Shown: in pieces, positions 41,582 through 50,331 of the stretch | Layout: each line of letters opens with the position of its first letter | Position numbering within the stretch: position 1 is the stretch's first letter | Assembly: GCF_017571495.1 (NCBI RefSeq) | Contig: NZ_JAGETZ010000006.1 | Coordinates: 242,141-306,140 of the forward strand | Length of the DNA stretch: 64,000 nt | Origin: Hymenobacter negativus | Lineage (GTDB): Bacteria > Bacteroidota > Bacteroidia > Cytophagales > Hymenobacteraceae | Direction of reading: 5' to 3' | Notes under the pieces: generated by a model | Databases searched by the model: none | What the model was told of the DNA's origin: nothing | The model's input: the letters and a program-made list of their open reading frames with translations, nothing else | Translations under genes and position numbers: made by a program

Positions 41582-42616
41582 TTACGCATTCACATACCAG
41601 AACAGCTCGTCGGGGCCTACGGTTGTGTGCTCATGCAAGCCCGTAAAGCCCGGGCGGGGCGCGGCAATGCCCTGGCCCAGCTTTTTAGACGACCGGAAAA
41701 TGCGGATTTCATCCCACAGGCCGGCAGATATCAGCGCATTGAGCACCGTGGGACCGCCCTCCACCAGTACCGATTGAATGTTACGCCCGTACAGGTCGGC
41801 CAACACCTGGGGCAACAGGTCATCGGCTTCCGAAAGGTGCACAAGGTCGAGATTGGCCTTGTGGTAGGGCTGGCGGTAGGTGTAGATGAGCGTGGGCTGC
41901 GAGCCGTCGAGGAGGTTGTGCGTGGGCGGCAGGCTTAGGTTTTTGTCAATGACCAAGCGAGTGGGCTGCTGGCCGGGCCACTCGCGGGCGCTCAGGCGGG
42001 GGTTGTCGTGCAGGGCCGTGCGGGTACCTACTAGAATGGCTTGCTCCTCGGTGCGCCAGCGGTGAGTAAGCATATTGGCCTGCGGCCCACTGATTTGGAC
42101 CGGCTGGAAGTAGCGCCCGGCCAGAAAGCCATCGGCCGTTTCGGCCCATTTCAGCACCAGGTAGGGCCGTTTCTTTTCGTGGAAAGTGAAAAAGCGCCGG
42201 TTCAGCCAGCGGCCTTCTTCGGCCAGCAAGCCGGTTTCGACCTGTACCCCGGCTGTTTTCAACTTGTCGATGCCCCGGCCGGCCACCAGCGGAAACGGGT
42301 CTTCGTTGCAGATGACGACTTCGGGCACGCCGTGGGCAATGAGCAGGTCGGCGCAGGGCGGCGTTTTGCCGTGATGAGCACAGGGCTCCAGCGTCACGTA
42401 CACGCGGGATTTTTTCAGGAGGGCCTTGTCTTCTACCGCCGCTATGGCGTTCACCTCGGCGTGGGGGCCGCCATATTGCTGGTGCCAGCCCTCGCCAATG
42501 ATGCGGCCTTCGTGCGTTATCACACAGCCAACCAGTGGATTAGGACGGGCGTAGCCGGTGCCAAGAAGGGCCAGGTCGAGTGCCCGGCGCATGAACAGCG
42601 CATCATCGTTTTTCAT
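41582..42616 (-). CDS. ribD: Bifunctional riboflavin biosynthesis deaminase/reductase RibD
   Basis: 344 residues from the ATG at 42616; the upstream frame to 42706 crosses the divergent gene's promoter and is not conserved. The deaminase domain has HAEVNAI and the zinc site PCAHHGKTPPCADLLI; the reductase domain starts near PYLVLKWAETADGFLAG and includes VLVEGGPTVLNALI. It catalyses two steps of riboflavin synthesis. No FMN riboswitch is visible before it. It is divergent from prmC with 55 bp between starts, and 44 bp upstream of the triad operon on the same strand. Confidence 0.95.
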   Translation of the reverse strand: MKNDDALFMRRALDLALLGTGYARPNPLVGCVITHEGRIIGEGWHQQYGGPHAEVNAIAAVEDKALLKKSRVYVTLEPCAHHGKTPPCADLLIAHGVPEVVICNEDPFPLVAGRGIDKLKTAGVQVETGLLAEEGRWLNRRFFTFHEKKRPYLVLKWAETADGFLAGRYFQPVQISGPQANMLTHRWRTEEQAILVGTRTALHDNPRLSAREWPGQQPTRLVIDKNLSLPPTHNLLDGSQPTLIYTYRQPYHKANLDLVHLSEADDLLPQVLADLYGRNIQSVLVEGGPTVLNALISAGLWDEIRIFRSSKKLGQGIAAPRPGFTGLHEHTTVGPDELFWYVNA

Positions 42617-42658
42617 GGGCGCGAAGGTAATTAACCGGCTCCGGCTGGGCCGCTGACC

Positions 42659-42666
42659 TACATTTG
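42659..42666 (+). promoter_or_regulatory. -7 promoter box abutting prmC
   Basis: TACATTTG matches TAnnTTTG and ends 5 bases before the prmC ATG (42672), again suggesting a leaderless or almost leaderless transcript. No clear -33 TTTG. Confidence 0.5.
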
Positions 42667-42671
42667 TACCG

Positions 42672-43586
42672 ATGAACGTACGCCAATTCACCACCGCAGT
42701 TGCCACGGCACTGCGGCCAATCTACCCCGAGGCGGAAGCGAAAGCCATTGCTGCTCTGGTTGTAGAGCATCTGTTGCAAATGGATGCAATGGAGCGAATG
42801 ATGGAAGCCCAGCAGCCCATTGCCGAAGGCACCGAAGCCGCTTTTGAGCCGTTGCTGGTGCGGCTGCTGGCCCACGAACCGGTACAATATGTGCTGGGCA
42901 CCGCCTATTTTGCCGACATGGAGCTGGAAGTAACTCCAGCTACCCTCATTCCGCGCCCCGAAACCGAGGAGTTGGTTCACCTTATTAAGCAGGAGCAGGC
43001 CGGCCACACTGGGCTGTCGGTGCTGGATGTGGGTACCGGCTCGGGCTGCCTGGCGCTGGCACTGGCCAACCTGCTGCCGGAGGCCCAGGTGCTGGCGGTA
43101 GACATCTCGGCCGAGGCATTGGCCGTAGCGCGACGAAACGCAGCGCGGTTTGCGCCGGCAGTGGCCTTCGAGCAAGTTGATATTCTGCATGGCTTGCCGG
43201 CCGGCATTCCGCCCGGCACCCTCGATGTGTTGGTGAGCAACCCTCCTTACGTACGCGAAAGCGAGCGTCCCGAAATGCGCGATAACGTGCTGGCCTGGGA
43301 GCCTGCTACCGCGCTATTCGTCCCCGATGAGGACCCGCTGCTGTTCTATCGCCGGCTGGCGGAAGTAGGGCGGGAATTGTTGAAGGAAAGCGGTAATATC
43401 TACCTCGAAATCAATGAAGCGCTGGGTCCGGAAACGGCGGCGCTGCTGGTAGCGCAAGGCTTTAAAGATGTCAAAATACTGCCCGATATGTTTGGAAAAA
43501 CGCGCATGGTGCGTGGCACCCGTCAGGCTAGCGAATCTGTAGGGGTAGGTCCTTTGACTGGTCCGATGGCAGAGCATTCCAGCTAG
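42672..43586 (+). CDS. prmC: Peptide chain release factor N5-glutamine methyltransferase PrmC
   Basis: 304 residues. The N-terminal helical domain is followed by a SAM-dependent methyltransferase: LDVGTGSGCLALALA (SAM motif I) and the catalytic NPPY in VSNPPYVRESERPEMRDNVL. It methylates the GGQ glutamine of release factors RF1 and RF2. The C-terminus runs on for ~20 residues past the domain (ASESVGVGPLTGP). Start supported by the -7 box just upstream. Confidence 0.95.
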   Translation: MNVRQFTTAVATALRPIYPEAEAKAIAALVVEHLLQMDAMERMMEAQQPIAEGTEAAFEPLLVRLLAHEPVQYVLGTAYFADMELEVTPATLIPRPETEELVHLIKQEQAGHTGLSVLDVGTGSGCLALALANLLPEAQVLAVDISAEALAVARRNAARFAPAVAFEQVDILHGLPAGIPPGTLDVLVSNPPYVRESERPEMRDNVLAWEPATALFVPDEDPLLFYRRLAEVGRELLKESGNIYLEINEALGPETAALLVAQGFKDVKILPDMFGKTRMVRGTRQASESVGVGPLTGPMAEHSS

Positions 43587-43652
43587 TTGGACGCGCTGCC
43601 TTAACGGTACCGGGCAACGACAATCGGTCGGACGGCTCTACCAGACGGTTGG

Positions 43653-44582
43653 TTATTTCCAGTTAATCTTCTGACCGGCCTGGCCCGCGTGCAGGCGGGC
43701 GGGCACCTGCTCCAGAATCAGGTGCCGCAGCTGGTTGAGTAGCTGGGTGCGCACGAAGCCGTGGTGTACCACCAAGCTCACCTCGCGCACCGGCTCGGGG
43801 CCTTCGAAGCGCTTTATCATGGGGTTGTTTTCAATTTCGTTGAGTACCGAGAGCTCGGGTACCAGCGTGTAGCCGTGGTTGCGGCGCACCAGCTCCTTCA
43901 AAGTTTCGATGGAGCCGCTTTCATAGGTGTAGCTGCTGGGATTGTCGGGTGGGGGAGCGCAAATATTTAGCACCTGGTTGCGGAAGCAGTGGCCCTGCTG
44001 CAACAGCCACAGGCCTTCGCCCGAAATGTCGGCAGGCTTCAGGGTGGCGCGCTGGTAGAGCGGATGCGATTCCGACACGTAGCCCAGGAAGGGCTCGTCC
44101 AGTAGCGGCACTTCGCGCAGCTGCGGGTCGTCGAGCGGCGTACTGAGCAAGCCTACATCCAGCTGGTGGGCCTTTAGGCGGCGCACCAGCTCTTCCGATT
44201 GCAGCTCCTCTACCCGCACCCGCAGCTGCGGGTTGCGCCCAGCCAGCGCTACTAGGAACAGCGGCACTAAATAAGGCGCCAGCGTGGGGATGATGCCCAG
44301 CCGCACTTCGCCCACCAGCTCGTCCTTCTCCACCTGCACGGCTTCGCGCAGCAGCTGCACCTCCCGCAGTACCTGCCGGGCATGGGCTACCACTTTCACG
44401 CCCACAGCGGTAGGTTCGAGGCGCTTCTTTTTGCGGTCGAATAAGAGCACACCCAACTCATCTTCCAGCTTTTGGAGCTGCATGCTGAGGGCCGGCTGCG
44501 TGACGCAGCAGCTAGCCGCCGCTCCCACAAACTGACGGTGCGTGTCGAGGGCGACGAGGTATTCGAGCTGTTGGAAGTTCAT
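43653..44582 (-). CDS. oxyR: Hydrogen-peroxide sensor OxyR
   Basis: 309 residues from the ATG at 44582 (NFQQLEYLVALDTHRQFV); the frame extends to 44693 through a repeat. LysR-type helix-turn-helix with TQPALSMQLQKLEDELGV, then the regulatory domain. LLQQGHCFRNQVLNIC places the redox Cys pair exactly at residues 199 and 208, the positions that form the disulfide in E. coli OxyR. Divergent from katA across a 365-bp gap, so it most likely activates katA on peroxide. Confidence 0.9.
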   Translation of the reverse strand: MNFQQLEYLVALDTHRQFVGAAASCCVTQPALSMQLQKLEDELGVLLFDRKKKRLEPTAVGVKVVAHARQVLREVQLLREAVQVEKDELVGEVRLGIIPTLAPYLVPLFLVALAGRNPQLRVRVEELQSEELVRRLKAHQLDVGLLSTPLDDPQLREVPLLDEPFLGYVSESHPLYQRATLKPADISGEGLWLLQQGHCFRNQVLNICAPPPDNPSSYTYESGSIETLKELVRRNHGYTLVPELSVLNEIENNPMIKRFEGPEPVREVSLVVHHGFVRTQLLNQLRHLILEQVPARLHAGQAGQKINWK

Positions 44583-44649
44583 GGGGGAAGCATTCGAAGG
44601 GGAATGGAAACGGTCGTGCCAAGCGTTGCTAGGGCACCCCGCGTGCCTT

Positions 44650-44762
44650 TTGTCATCTTGGTTGGAGCGAAGGACCTTATCAGGTTTGAGCAATGTGCAT
44701 TACTCAAATTATTTACTACTGTTCATTGCTGGTAAGGGCCTTCGCTCTAACTAGGATGACAA
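44650..44762. repeat. Inverted repeat in the oxyR-katA gap
   Basis: Arms 44650-44679 and 44733-44762 (30 bases, four mismatches) contain TTGTCATC and GGAGCGAAGGACCTTA or complements. A smaller hairpin (TTTGAG / CTCAAA) sits inside. It lies in the oxyR upstream region, 68 bp before the oxyR start, and belongs to a different class from the GAGTACCCCGAAT repeats. Confidence 0.7.
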
Positions 44763-44947
44763 GTGGTTCGGGAAATTAAAGTATCAAGTATAAGACTTGC
44801 TGATACAATTATCAAAACAAGTGATTTGACTTATAGATTCGGTCGAAGCACCTTTGTTGATGTGAAATCGGCCCTGCGGCAGTTAGCCTTTGGCTTGGTA
44901 CACACGTTAGTATAGTTCCATTTTTTTCCACCTTAACTCTTCCTTCC
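44763..44947 (+). promoter_or_regulatory. katA upstream region with possible OxyR site and promoter
   Basis: GATACAATTATC (44802-44813) is an imperfect dyad with the GATA...TATC arms seen in OxyR sites, and TTATAG follows 17 bp later. Nearer the gene, TTTG in CCTTTGGC is followed by 18 bases and TATAGTTC, a weak match to -33/-7 spacing, ~30 bp before the ATG. Both assignments are by eye. Confidence 0.35.
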
Positions 44948-46606
44948 ATGACCAACGAGCAAAATCCCACATCCGGCGACGGTACTGGTACGGCGGTAAA
45001 CGGGGCTGGCACTTCGCAGGACGGCCGCCTAGCTGCCGGCGAAAACCCCCAAACGCTGACCACGCGGCAGGGCCACCCCCTGACCAACAACCAGAACACC
45101 CGCACCGTGGGCAACCGCGGCCCAGCCACGCTGGAGAACTATCAGTTCATTGAAAAAATCAGCCACTTCGACCGTGAGCGGGTGCCCGAGCGCGTGGTGC
45201 ATGCCCGCGGCGCCGGTGCCCACGGCGTATTCGAAGCCTACGGCACGGTCGGCGACGAGCCTATTGCCAAGTACACCCGCGCCAAGCTGTTCAACACCAA
45301 GGGCAAGGAAACGCCGGTGTTTGTGCGTTTCAGCACGGTGGGCCATGGCGGCCACTCGCCCGAAACCCTGCGCGACCCGCGTGGCTTCGCGGTGAAATTC
45401 TATACCGAAGACGGCAACTGGGACCTGGTGGGCAACAACCTGAAAGTGTTCTTTATCCGCGATGCCATGAAGTTCCCGGACCTCATTCACTCGCAAAAGC
45501 CCGACCCGGTGCATAACCGCCAGACCGGCGAGCGCATCTTCGACTTTATTGCCAATACGCCGGAGGCCATGCACATGGTGAGCTTCCTGTTCTCGCCCTG
45601 GGGCATTCCGGCCAACTACCGCCAGATGCAGGGTTCGGGCGTGAACACTTATAAATGGGTGAATGCCAATGGCGACGCCGTGCTGGTGAAATACCACTGG
45701 GAGCCGCAGCAGGGCATCAAGAACCTGACTGCTGGCGAAGCCGAAGCCATTCAGGCCAAGAACTTCAACCACGCCACGCAGGACCTGTTCGAGAACATCC
45801 AGAAAGGCAACTTCCCCAAGTGGGAGCTGCGCGTGCAGATTATGAGCGACGACGAGCACCCGGAACTAGACTTCGACCCGCTCGACGATACCAAAATCTG
45901 GCCCGAAGACCAATTTCCGCACCTGCCCGTGGGCATGATGACGCTGAACAAGAACCCCGAGAACTACTTCGCTGAAGTAGAGCAGGCCGCTTTCGGCACG
46001 GGGGTATTGGTAGATGGACTCGATTTTTCGGACGACAAGATGCTGCAGGGCCGCACCTTCTCGTATTCGGATACGCAGCGCTACCGCGTGGGCACCAACT
46101 ACCTGCAACTGCCTATCAACGCGCCCAAAAAGCACGTGGCCACCAACCAGCGCGACGGCCAAATGGCTTACCACGTGGATTCGGCCCCTGGTCAGAACAA
46201 CCACATCAACTACGAGCCCAGCTCGCTCAACGGCCTGAAGGAAGCGCCCCGCACCGCGCCCGACCATATGCCCGAGTATAAGGGCCGCCTGATGCGCCAG
46301 ACCATCGACCGCCAGAACAACTTCAAGCAAGCAGGTGAGCGCTACCGCCTGCATGAAGACTGGGAGCGTGACGACCTCATCAGCAACATGGTGGGTGCCC
46401 TGGCCACCGCCGACCACCGGGTGAGCGACAAGATGGTGGAGTTGTGCACCAACTGCGATGCCGACTGGGGCCGCCGCCTGGCGGAAGGCCTGCAAGCTGC
46501 CCGTGCCGGTCAAACTGCCGAAGGCGGCAACCAGTACAACGAAGCCAAAGGCTCCGATGCCGTAGCCGAAGCCGAGGCCATCGCGCACGACGCCAAGCCG
46601 TACTAG
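44948..46606 (+). CDS. katA: Haem catalase
   Basis: 552 residues, small-subunit clade. The distal His is His85 in [12 protein letters not shown], the distal Asn is in [14 protein letters not shown], and the proximal haem Tyr is Tyr373 in [15 protein letters not shown]. The first ~38 residues (Gly/Thr/Asn-rich, before [13 protein letters not shown]) are a longer arm than usual; the C-terminus has an extra ~45 residues rich in Ala/Glu. It converts H2O2 to water and oxygen. Divergent from oxyR, so expected to be peroxide-induced. A strong terminator follows. Confidence 0.95.
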   Translation: MTNEQNPTSGDGTGTAVNGAGTSQDGRLAAGENPQTLTTRQGHPLTNNQNTRTVGNRGPATLENYQFIEKISHFDRERVPERVVHARGAGAHGVFEAYGTVGDEPIAKYTRAKLFNTKGKETPVFVRFSTVGHGGHSPETLRDPRGFAVKFYTEDGNWDLVGNNLKVFFIRDAMKFPDLIHSQKPDPVHNRQTGERIFDFIANTPEAMHMVSFLFSPWGIPANYRQMQGSGVNTYKWVNANGDAVLVKYHWEPQQGIKNLTAGEAEAIQAKNFNHATQDLFENIQKGNFPKWELRVQIMSDDEHPELDFDPLDDTKIWPEDQFPHLPVGMMTLNKNPENYFAEVEQAAFGTGVLVDGLDFSDDKMLQGRTFSYSDTQRYRVGTNYLQLPINAPKKHVATNQRDGQMAYHVDSAPGQNNHINYEPSSLNGLKEAPRTAPDHMPEYKGRLMRQTIDRQNNFKQAGERYRLHEDWERDDLISNMVGALATADHRVSDKMVELCTNCDADWGRRLAEGLQAARAGQTAEGGNQYNEAKGSDAVAEAEAIAHDAKPY

Positions 46607-46624
46607 TCGCTTTTGAAGCAACCA

Positions 46625-46651
46625 AAAAGGGCACCCATCGGGTGCCCTTTT
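46625..46651 (+). terminator. Terminator after katA
   Basis: Perfect 12-bp stem AAAAGGGCACCC / GGGTGCCCTTTT with a 3-base loop, continued by more T; it starts 19 bp past the stop. Confidence 0.9.
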
Positions 46652-46707
46652 TTTGTGTGCCGTGCCGAACACAGGCCCGCAGGCCCGGCCACAGCTTTGG
46701 TCAGCCC

Positions 46708-46820
46708 AGCCTCTGCGCCAGTAACAGCGGCCTTGGTGCCAGTAGGTCTGTCCTCCGGTTCTGATAGCCTCCACCTCCGCACCAGTAGCCCTGCTCTCCA
46801 TGCTAGTAAGCTCATCCATT
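46708..46820. repeat. Degenerate 21-bp tandem repeat, five units
   Basis: The core CCAGTA or a variant recurs at 46718, 46739, ~46761, 46782 and 46803, i.e. every 21 bp with one 1-base insertion. The spacing is in codons, but neither strand carries a convincing gene here; it may be the remains of a repeat-containing gene. The rest of 46607-46881 shows only the katA terminator. Confidence 0.5.
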
Positions 46821-46881
46821 GCAATGTTGCTGCCTGCTATTGGACTTTTGGATAAAAAAGCCGATTGATGGGAAAACTGAC

Positions 46882-49116
46882 CTATAGGTTCTGCGTCACA
46901 AAATTCGTCATCTGGCGGTAGAGGTGTAGGCGCGTGTTGCCGCCCGCAATGCCATGGTTGCGGTTGGGGTAGTACAGCGTCTGGTAATCTTTATTGGCCT
47001 TGATGAGGGCGTCGACGAAGGCGATGGAGTTCTGGAAGTGCACGTTATCGTCGCCGGTACCGTGCACGAGCAGGAACTTGCCCGTCAGGTTCTGGGCAAA
47101 CTGCACGGGCGAGTTGTCGTCGTAGCCGCCGGGGTTTTCCTGGGGCGTTTTTAAGTAGCGCTCCGTGTACACGGAGTCGTAGTAGCGCCAGTTCGTGACC
47201 GGTGCCACGGCGATGCCCATCTTGAAGAGGTCAGCATTCTTGGTCATGGCCAGCGAAGCCATGTAGCCGCCGTAGCTCCAGCCCCAGATGCCAATGCGCG
47301 ACTTGTCTACGTAGGGCAGTGTGGCGAGGTACTTAGCCCCATCGCCTTGGTCGATGGTTTCGAACTTGCCCAGATTAGCATAGGTAGCCTTGCGGAAGGC
47401 CGAGCCGCGGCCAGAAGTGCCCCGGTTTTCGACCGAAACCACGATGTAACCCTTCTCAGCCAGCAGTTGGTGCCAGAGGTAATTGGTGAAGGCCGTGCCA
47501 CCGCCGGCATTGTCGAGCACAGTTTGGGTACTGCTGGTGCCGAAGCTCGGGCCGCCGTACACGTGCATCAGCACGGGGTATTTTTTGGCCGGGTCGAAGT
47601 TGCTGGGCTTAATCATCCAGGCATTCAATTCAATGCCCTCGGCGTTTTTGAAGGTGAAGAACTCGTGCTTGCCCAGGTCGTACTGGGTCAGGGTTTGCTT
47701 AAGCTTGGCGTTGTCCTCCAGGGTTTTCACCAGCTTGCCGGTGCTGCCTTCGCGCAGGCTCACCACCGGCGGCACGCCCGCCGTGGAGTGCGTGTTGAGA
47801 AAATACCGGGTGTCGGGGCTCATGTTCACCACGTCAAGGCCATTGCCGGCTTCGCTGATGCGCTGCTTACCCTTGCCGCTCAAGTTGATGCGGTAGAGGT
47901 GGCGTTGCAGGGCCGAGCCTTCGGTGCTGGTGTAATACAGGTTGCCGGTCTTGGGGTCAAAGCCATTGATGGCCGAAATTTCCCAGTTGCCCTTCGTGAG
48001 TTGGCGCACCTGCTTGCCGCTCATGTCGTGCAGGTAAATGTGCTGGTAGCCGTCCTTCTCGCTGGTGAAGATGAACTGCTTGCCGCCGGCCAGGTACTTC
48101 AAATCATCGTTAATTTCGACGTAAGCCGGGTTGGTATCCGTCAGCACCACCTGGGTTTTGCCGGTGTTCACGTCGCCGTGCAGAAGCTCTAGCTTGTTCT
48201 GCAAGCGGTTGAGGCGCTGAATGCTAACGGTATTGGGCACCTGCGTCCACATCACGCGGGGAATGTACTGGTCGGGGTTGGGGCCCACGTCCAGCTTCAC
48301 CGTTTTGCCACTGGCTACGTCGTAGCTGCTCACGCTCACTACCGAGTTTTTCTCGCCGGCCTTGGGGTATTTGAAGCGGTATTCCTTCGGATAAAGCCCG
48401 CCCCATTCCTGCATGTCGTACTCCGGCACCTGGCTTTCATCGAAGGTGTAGAAGGCAATTTGCTTGCTGTCCGGCGACCAGAAAAAGCCCTGCGCAAAGC
48501 CAAATTCCTCCTCATATACCCAATCGGCCGAGCCATTGATGAGGTTGTTTTTTACGCCGTTGCTGGTCACGGCTGTTTCCTGCATCGTGGCCAGGTCGGT
48601 CACAAACATATTATTGTCGCGGGTGAAAGCCACCCGCTGCCCATCGGGCGAAAACGTGGCGTAGCCCTGCTTGCCCCCGGCGCTCAGTGGCGTCAGCTTC
48701 TTGCTGCTGCGGTCGAACACGTAATAGCTGGCGCGGGCGCTGCGCCGGTAAATAGGCTCGGTGCCGGTGGTAAACAGGATTTTCTGCTCGTTGGCATTGA
48801 AGGAGTAGCCGTCCACGTTGAGCGGCGCGCCATTCAGCTGCAGTTCGGCGGCCGTCACCAGGGTTTGCACGGTATTGCCGGTGGTTACTTCGTGCTGCAC
48901 CAAGCTGCCGCTTTCCAGCGCCGCGTAGTAGCGCCCGTCGTTCATCCAGTCGAAACCTGGAACGGTGGCAGTACGGAAGGTAGGTTTGGCCCAGATGTCT
49001 TCCAGCGTGAGTTGTTGCTTTTGCTGCGCCAGGGTGAGGGTGGGAGTGAGGCCCGGCACCAGGGCCGGACCATTGGCTGCCAGCAAAGCAGCCAGAATAA
49101 AAGAGCGAAAACGCAT
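46882..49116 (-). CDS. Dipeptidyl peptidase IV family serine peptidase (S9B)
   Basis: 744 residues with a signal peptide (SFILAALLAANGPALVPG), so periplasmic or outer surface. An N-terminal eight-bladed propeller (SADWVYEEEFGF, YPKEYRFKYPKAGEKN, DPKTGNLYYTSTEGS) is followed by a hydrolase domain: nucleophile Ser in WGWSYGGYMASLAM near residue 613, Asp in GTGDDNVHFQNS, His in NRNHGIAGGNTR. The VYEEE motif, which binds the free N-terminus of substrates, supports DPP4 activity (removal of Xaa-Pro dipeptides). It stands alone. Confidence 0.9.
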   Translation of the reverse strand: MRFRSFILAALLAANGPALVPGLTPTLTLAQQKQQLTLEDIWAKPTFRTATVPGFDWMNDGRYYAALESGSLVQHEVTTGNTVQTLVTAAELQLNGAPLNVDGYSFNANEQKILFTTGTEPIYRRSARASYYVFDRSSKKLTPLSAGGKQGYATFSPDGQRVAFTRDNNMFVTDLATMQETAVTSNGVKNNLINGSADWVYEEEFGFAQGFFWSPDSKQIAFYTFDESQVPEYDMQEWGGLYPKEYRFKYPKAGEKNSVVSVSSYDVASGKTVKLDVGPNPDQYIPRVMWTQVPNTVSIQRLNRLQNKLELLHGDVNTGKTQVVLTDTNPAYVEINDDLKYLAGGKQFIFTSEKDGYQHIYLHDMSGKQVRQLTKGNWEISAINGFDPKTGNLYYTSTEGSALQRHLYRINLSGKGKQRISEAGNGLDVVNMSPDTRYFLNTHSTAGVPPVVSLREGSTGKLVKTLEDNAKLKQTLTQYDLGKHEFFTFKNAEGIELNAWMIKPSNFDPAKKYPVLMHVYGGPSFGTSSTQTVLDNAGGGTAFTNYLWHQLLAEKGYIVVSVENRGTSGRGSAFRKATYANLGKFETIDQGDGAKYLATLPYVDKSRIGIWGWSYGGYMASLAMTKNADLFKMGIAVAPVTNWRYYDSVYTERYLKTPQENPGGYDDNSPVQFAQNLTGKFLLVHGTGDDNVHFQNSIAFVDALIKANKDYQTLYYPNRNHGIAGGNTRLHLYRQMTNFVTQNL

Positions 49117-49186
49117 ACAGAGAGAACTGGTGAGCGAAATAAGGGAAGGAACAGAACGTTAAAGGTAACAGTTGCCTGTAGCACGG

Positions 49187-49214
49187 TTGCAGGTCCGGCC
49201 TGCCCTTACCTTTG
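49187..49214 (+). promoter_or_regulatory. Bacteroidetes promoter (-33 TTG, -7 TACCTTTG)
   Basis: TTG at 49187-49189 and TACCTTTG at 49207-49214 are 17 bases apart. The -7 box ends 4 bases before the ATG at 49219, so the transcript should be leaderless or nearly so. It also fixes the start of this gene, whose frame is open for 250 codons upstream. Confidence 0.65.
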
Positions 49215-49218
49215 CATT

Positions 49219-50253
49219 ATGCGTTTTCGCCTCCTGTTGCTTTGCCTGCCAGTGGTTCTGGCTGCCTGCTCTAAAACGGCCTCGCCCGTCCGGCTCGACT
49301 TTATCGGAGCTACTGGTCTCACCTCTGGCAACCGCACCGTGAACGCCAGCGATACCCTTACCACCCGCGCCTACGCTGAGGGCAACGACAACAACCTGAC
49401 GCATATGCGCATCACGGTTAAGTACGAGCCCACGCGCAACCCCATTATCTACCCATCACCCATCACAAGTTACGACCCCAAAGGCACGCCGGACGACGAC
49501 GAGCTGGTGTTTGCTGATTCGGCAATTGTCGGCAAAAAGGATGGTAGCAACCCGCCACGCGGTGGGGCTTTCCTGTTCCTTAATAAGTTCACGGCGCGCT
49601 CCACTTCCGGCACGGAGCAGTGGCAATACACGGCCACCGACGTAACCGGCGCATCGGCCGCACGGGCCTTTCGTCTGACCATCCGTAACCGGGACTCGGC
49701 TCTCGTATACCATCGATATACGGCTTATCTGCGTCCGGTCATTCGCCAAAGCAGTCTGACCGAAGACTATGTCCAGCGGCGCGACCAGACTCGGGTATTC
49801 ATGAGCCTGCGCTCGGGGCTGATGCTGCCGAAATACGCGCTTATTAACAACGACAATAGCCTCCTGGCCAATCAGTCACTCGTCGACCTGATATGCGTGG
49901 CCAAAAATACCACTACCGTCATCCTCACTACCCCGGCCGAGACTAACACCGCCAATCTGCTTCTCAATTCCACCACTTGGCCCGAAGCCAACCGCCGCCA
50001 TACGGAACTACGCTCCACCAGCCTCAGCGACACCGATTTCTCCAACGCCAGTACCACCGACGCCTTCAATCTGGCCTTCACCAACGGACTAGCTTACACC
50101 AGCCCATTCAGTACGACTCCGCTGGCAAAGGGCCAAGTCATCGCCTTTCGGGTGGTTGAAAACAACCAGAATTACACCGGCCTGCTACTGGTTTCAGACA
50201 TTGTATTTGGTAGCTCTCCGCGCATTACCTGCTCGATAAAGGTGCAGAAATAG
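49219..50253 (+). CDS. Lipoprotein of unknown function
   Basis: 344 residues. The lipobox is LPVVLAAC (Cys17 or so), thus anchored to a membrane on the outer side. The protein is rich in Thr, Ser and Asn with beta-strand pattern (DTLTTRAYAEGNDNNLTHMRITVKYE, TSGTEQWQYTATDVTG) and ends VSDIVFGSSPRITCSIKVQK. It may contain an N-terminal Ig-like and a C-terminal DUF-type domain, but I do not recognise a family. The frame is open back to 48460 only as a shadow of the DPP4 gene; the promoter at 49187-49214 marks the real start. Confidence 0.75.
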   Translation: MRFRLLLLCLPVVLAACSKTASPVRLDFIGATGLTSGNRTVNASDTLTTRAYAEGNDNNLTHMRITVKYEPTRNPIIYPSPITSYDPKGTPDDDELVFADSAIVGKKDGSNPPRGGAFLFLNKFTARSTSGTEQWQYTATDVTGASAARAFRLTIRNRDSALVYHRYTAYLRPVIRQSSLTEDYVQRRDQTRVFMSLRSGLMLPKYALINNDNSLLANQSLVDLICVAKNTTTVILTTPAETNTANLLLNSTTWPEANRRHTELRSTSLSDTDFSNASTTDAFNLAFTNGLAYTSPFSTTPLAKGQVIAFRVVENNQNYTGLLLVSDIVFGSSPRITCSIKVQK

Positions 50254-50277
50254 CATCAAGCAGGACCTTTTGCCCAC

Positions 50278-50311
50278 AAAAAAGGCTGCTCCAGCACGGA
50301 GCAGCCTTTTT
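50278..50311 (+). terminator. Terminator between convergent genes
   Basis: Stem AAAAAGGCTGCTCC / GGAGCAGCCTTTTTT-like with a small loop, 25 bp past the lipoprotein stop and ~20 bp before the convergent stop; A- and T-runs on either side suit both strands. Confidence 0.85.
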
Positions 50312-50331
50312 TATATCATTGAAGTAAGAGG

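Noticed and set aside
42617..42671. FMN riboswitch ahead of ribD
   Set aside because: The gap is only 55 bp and shared with prmC; none of the conserved aptamer parts are present.
48460..49218. 250-codon upstream extension of the lipoprotein gene
   Set aside because: It is antisense to DPP4, and a promoter and lipoprotein signal mark the start at 49219.
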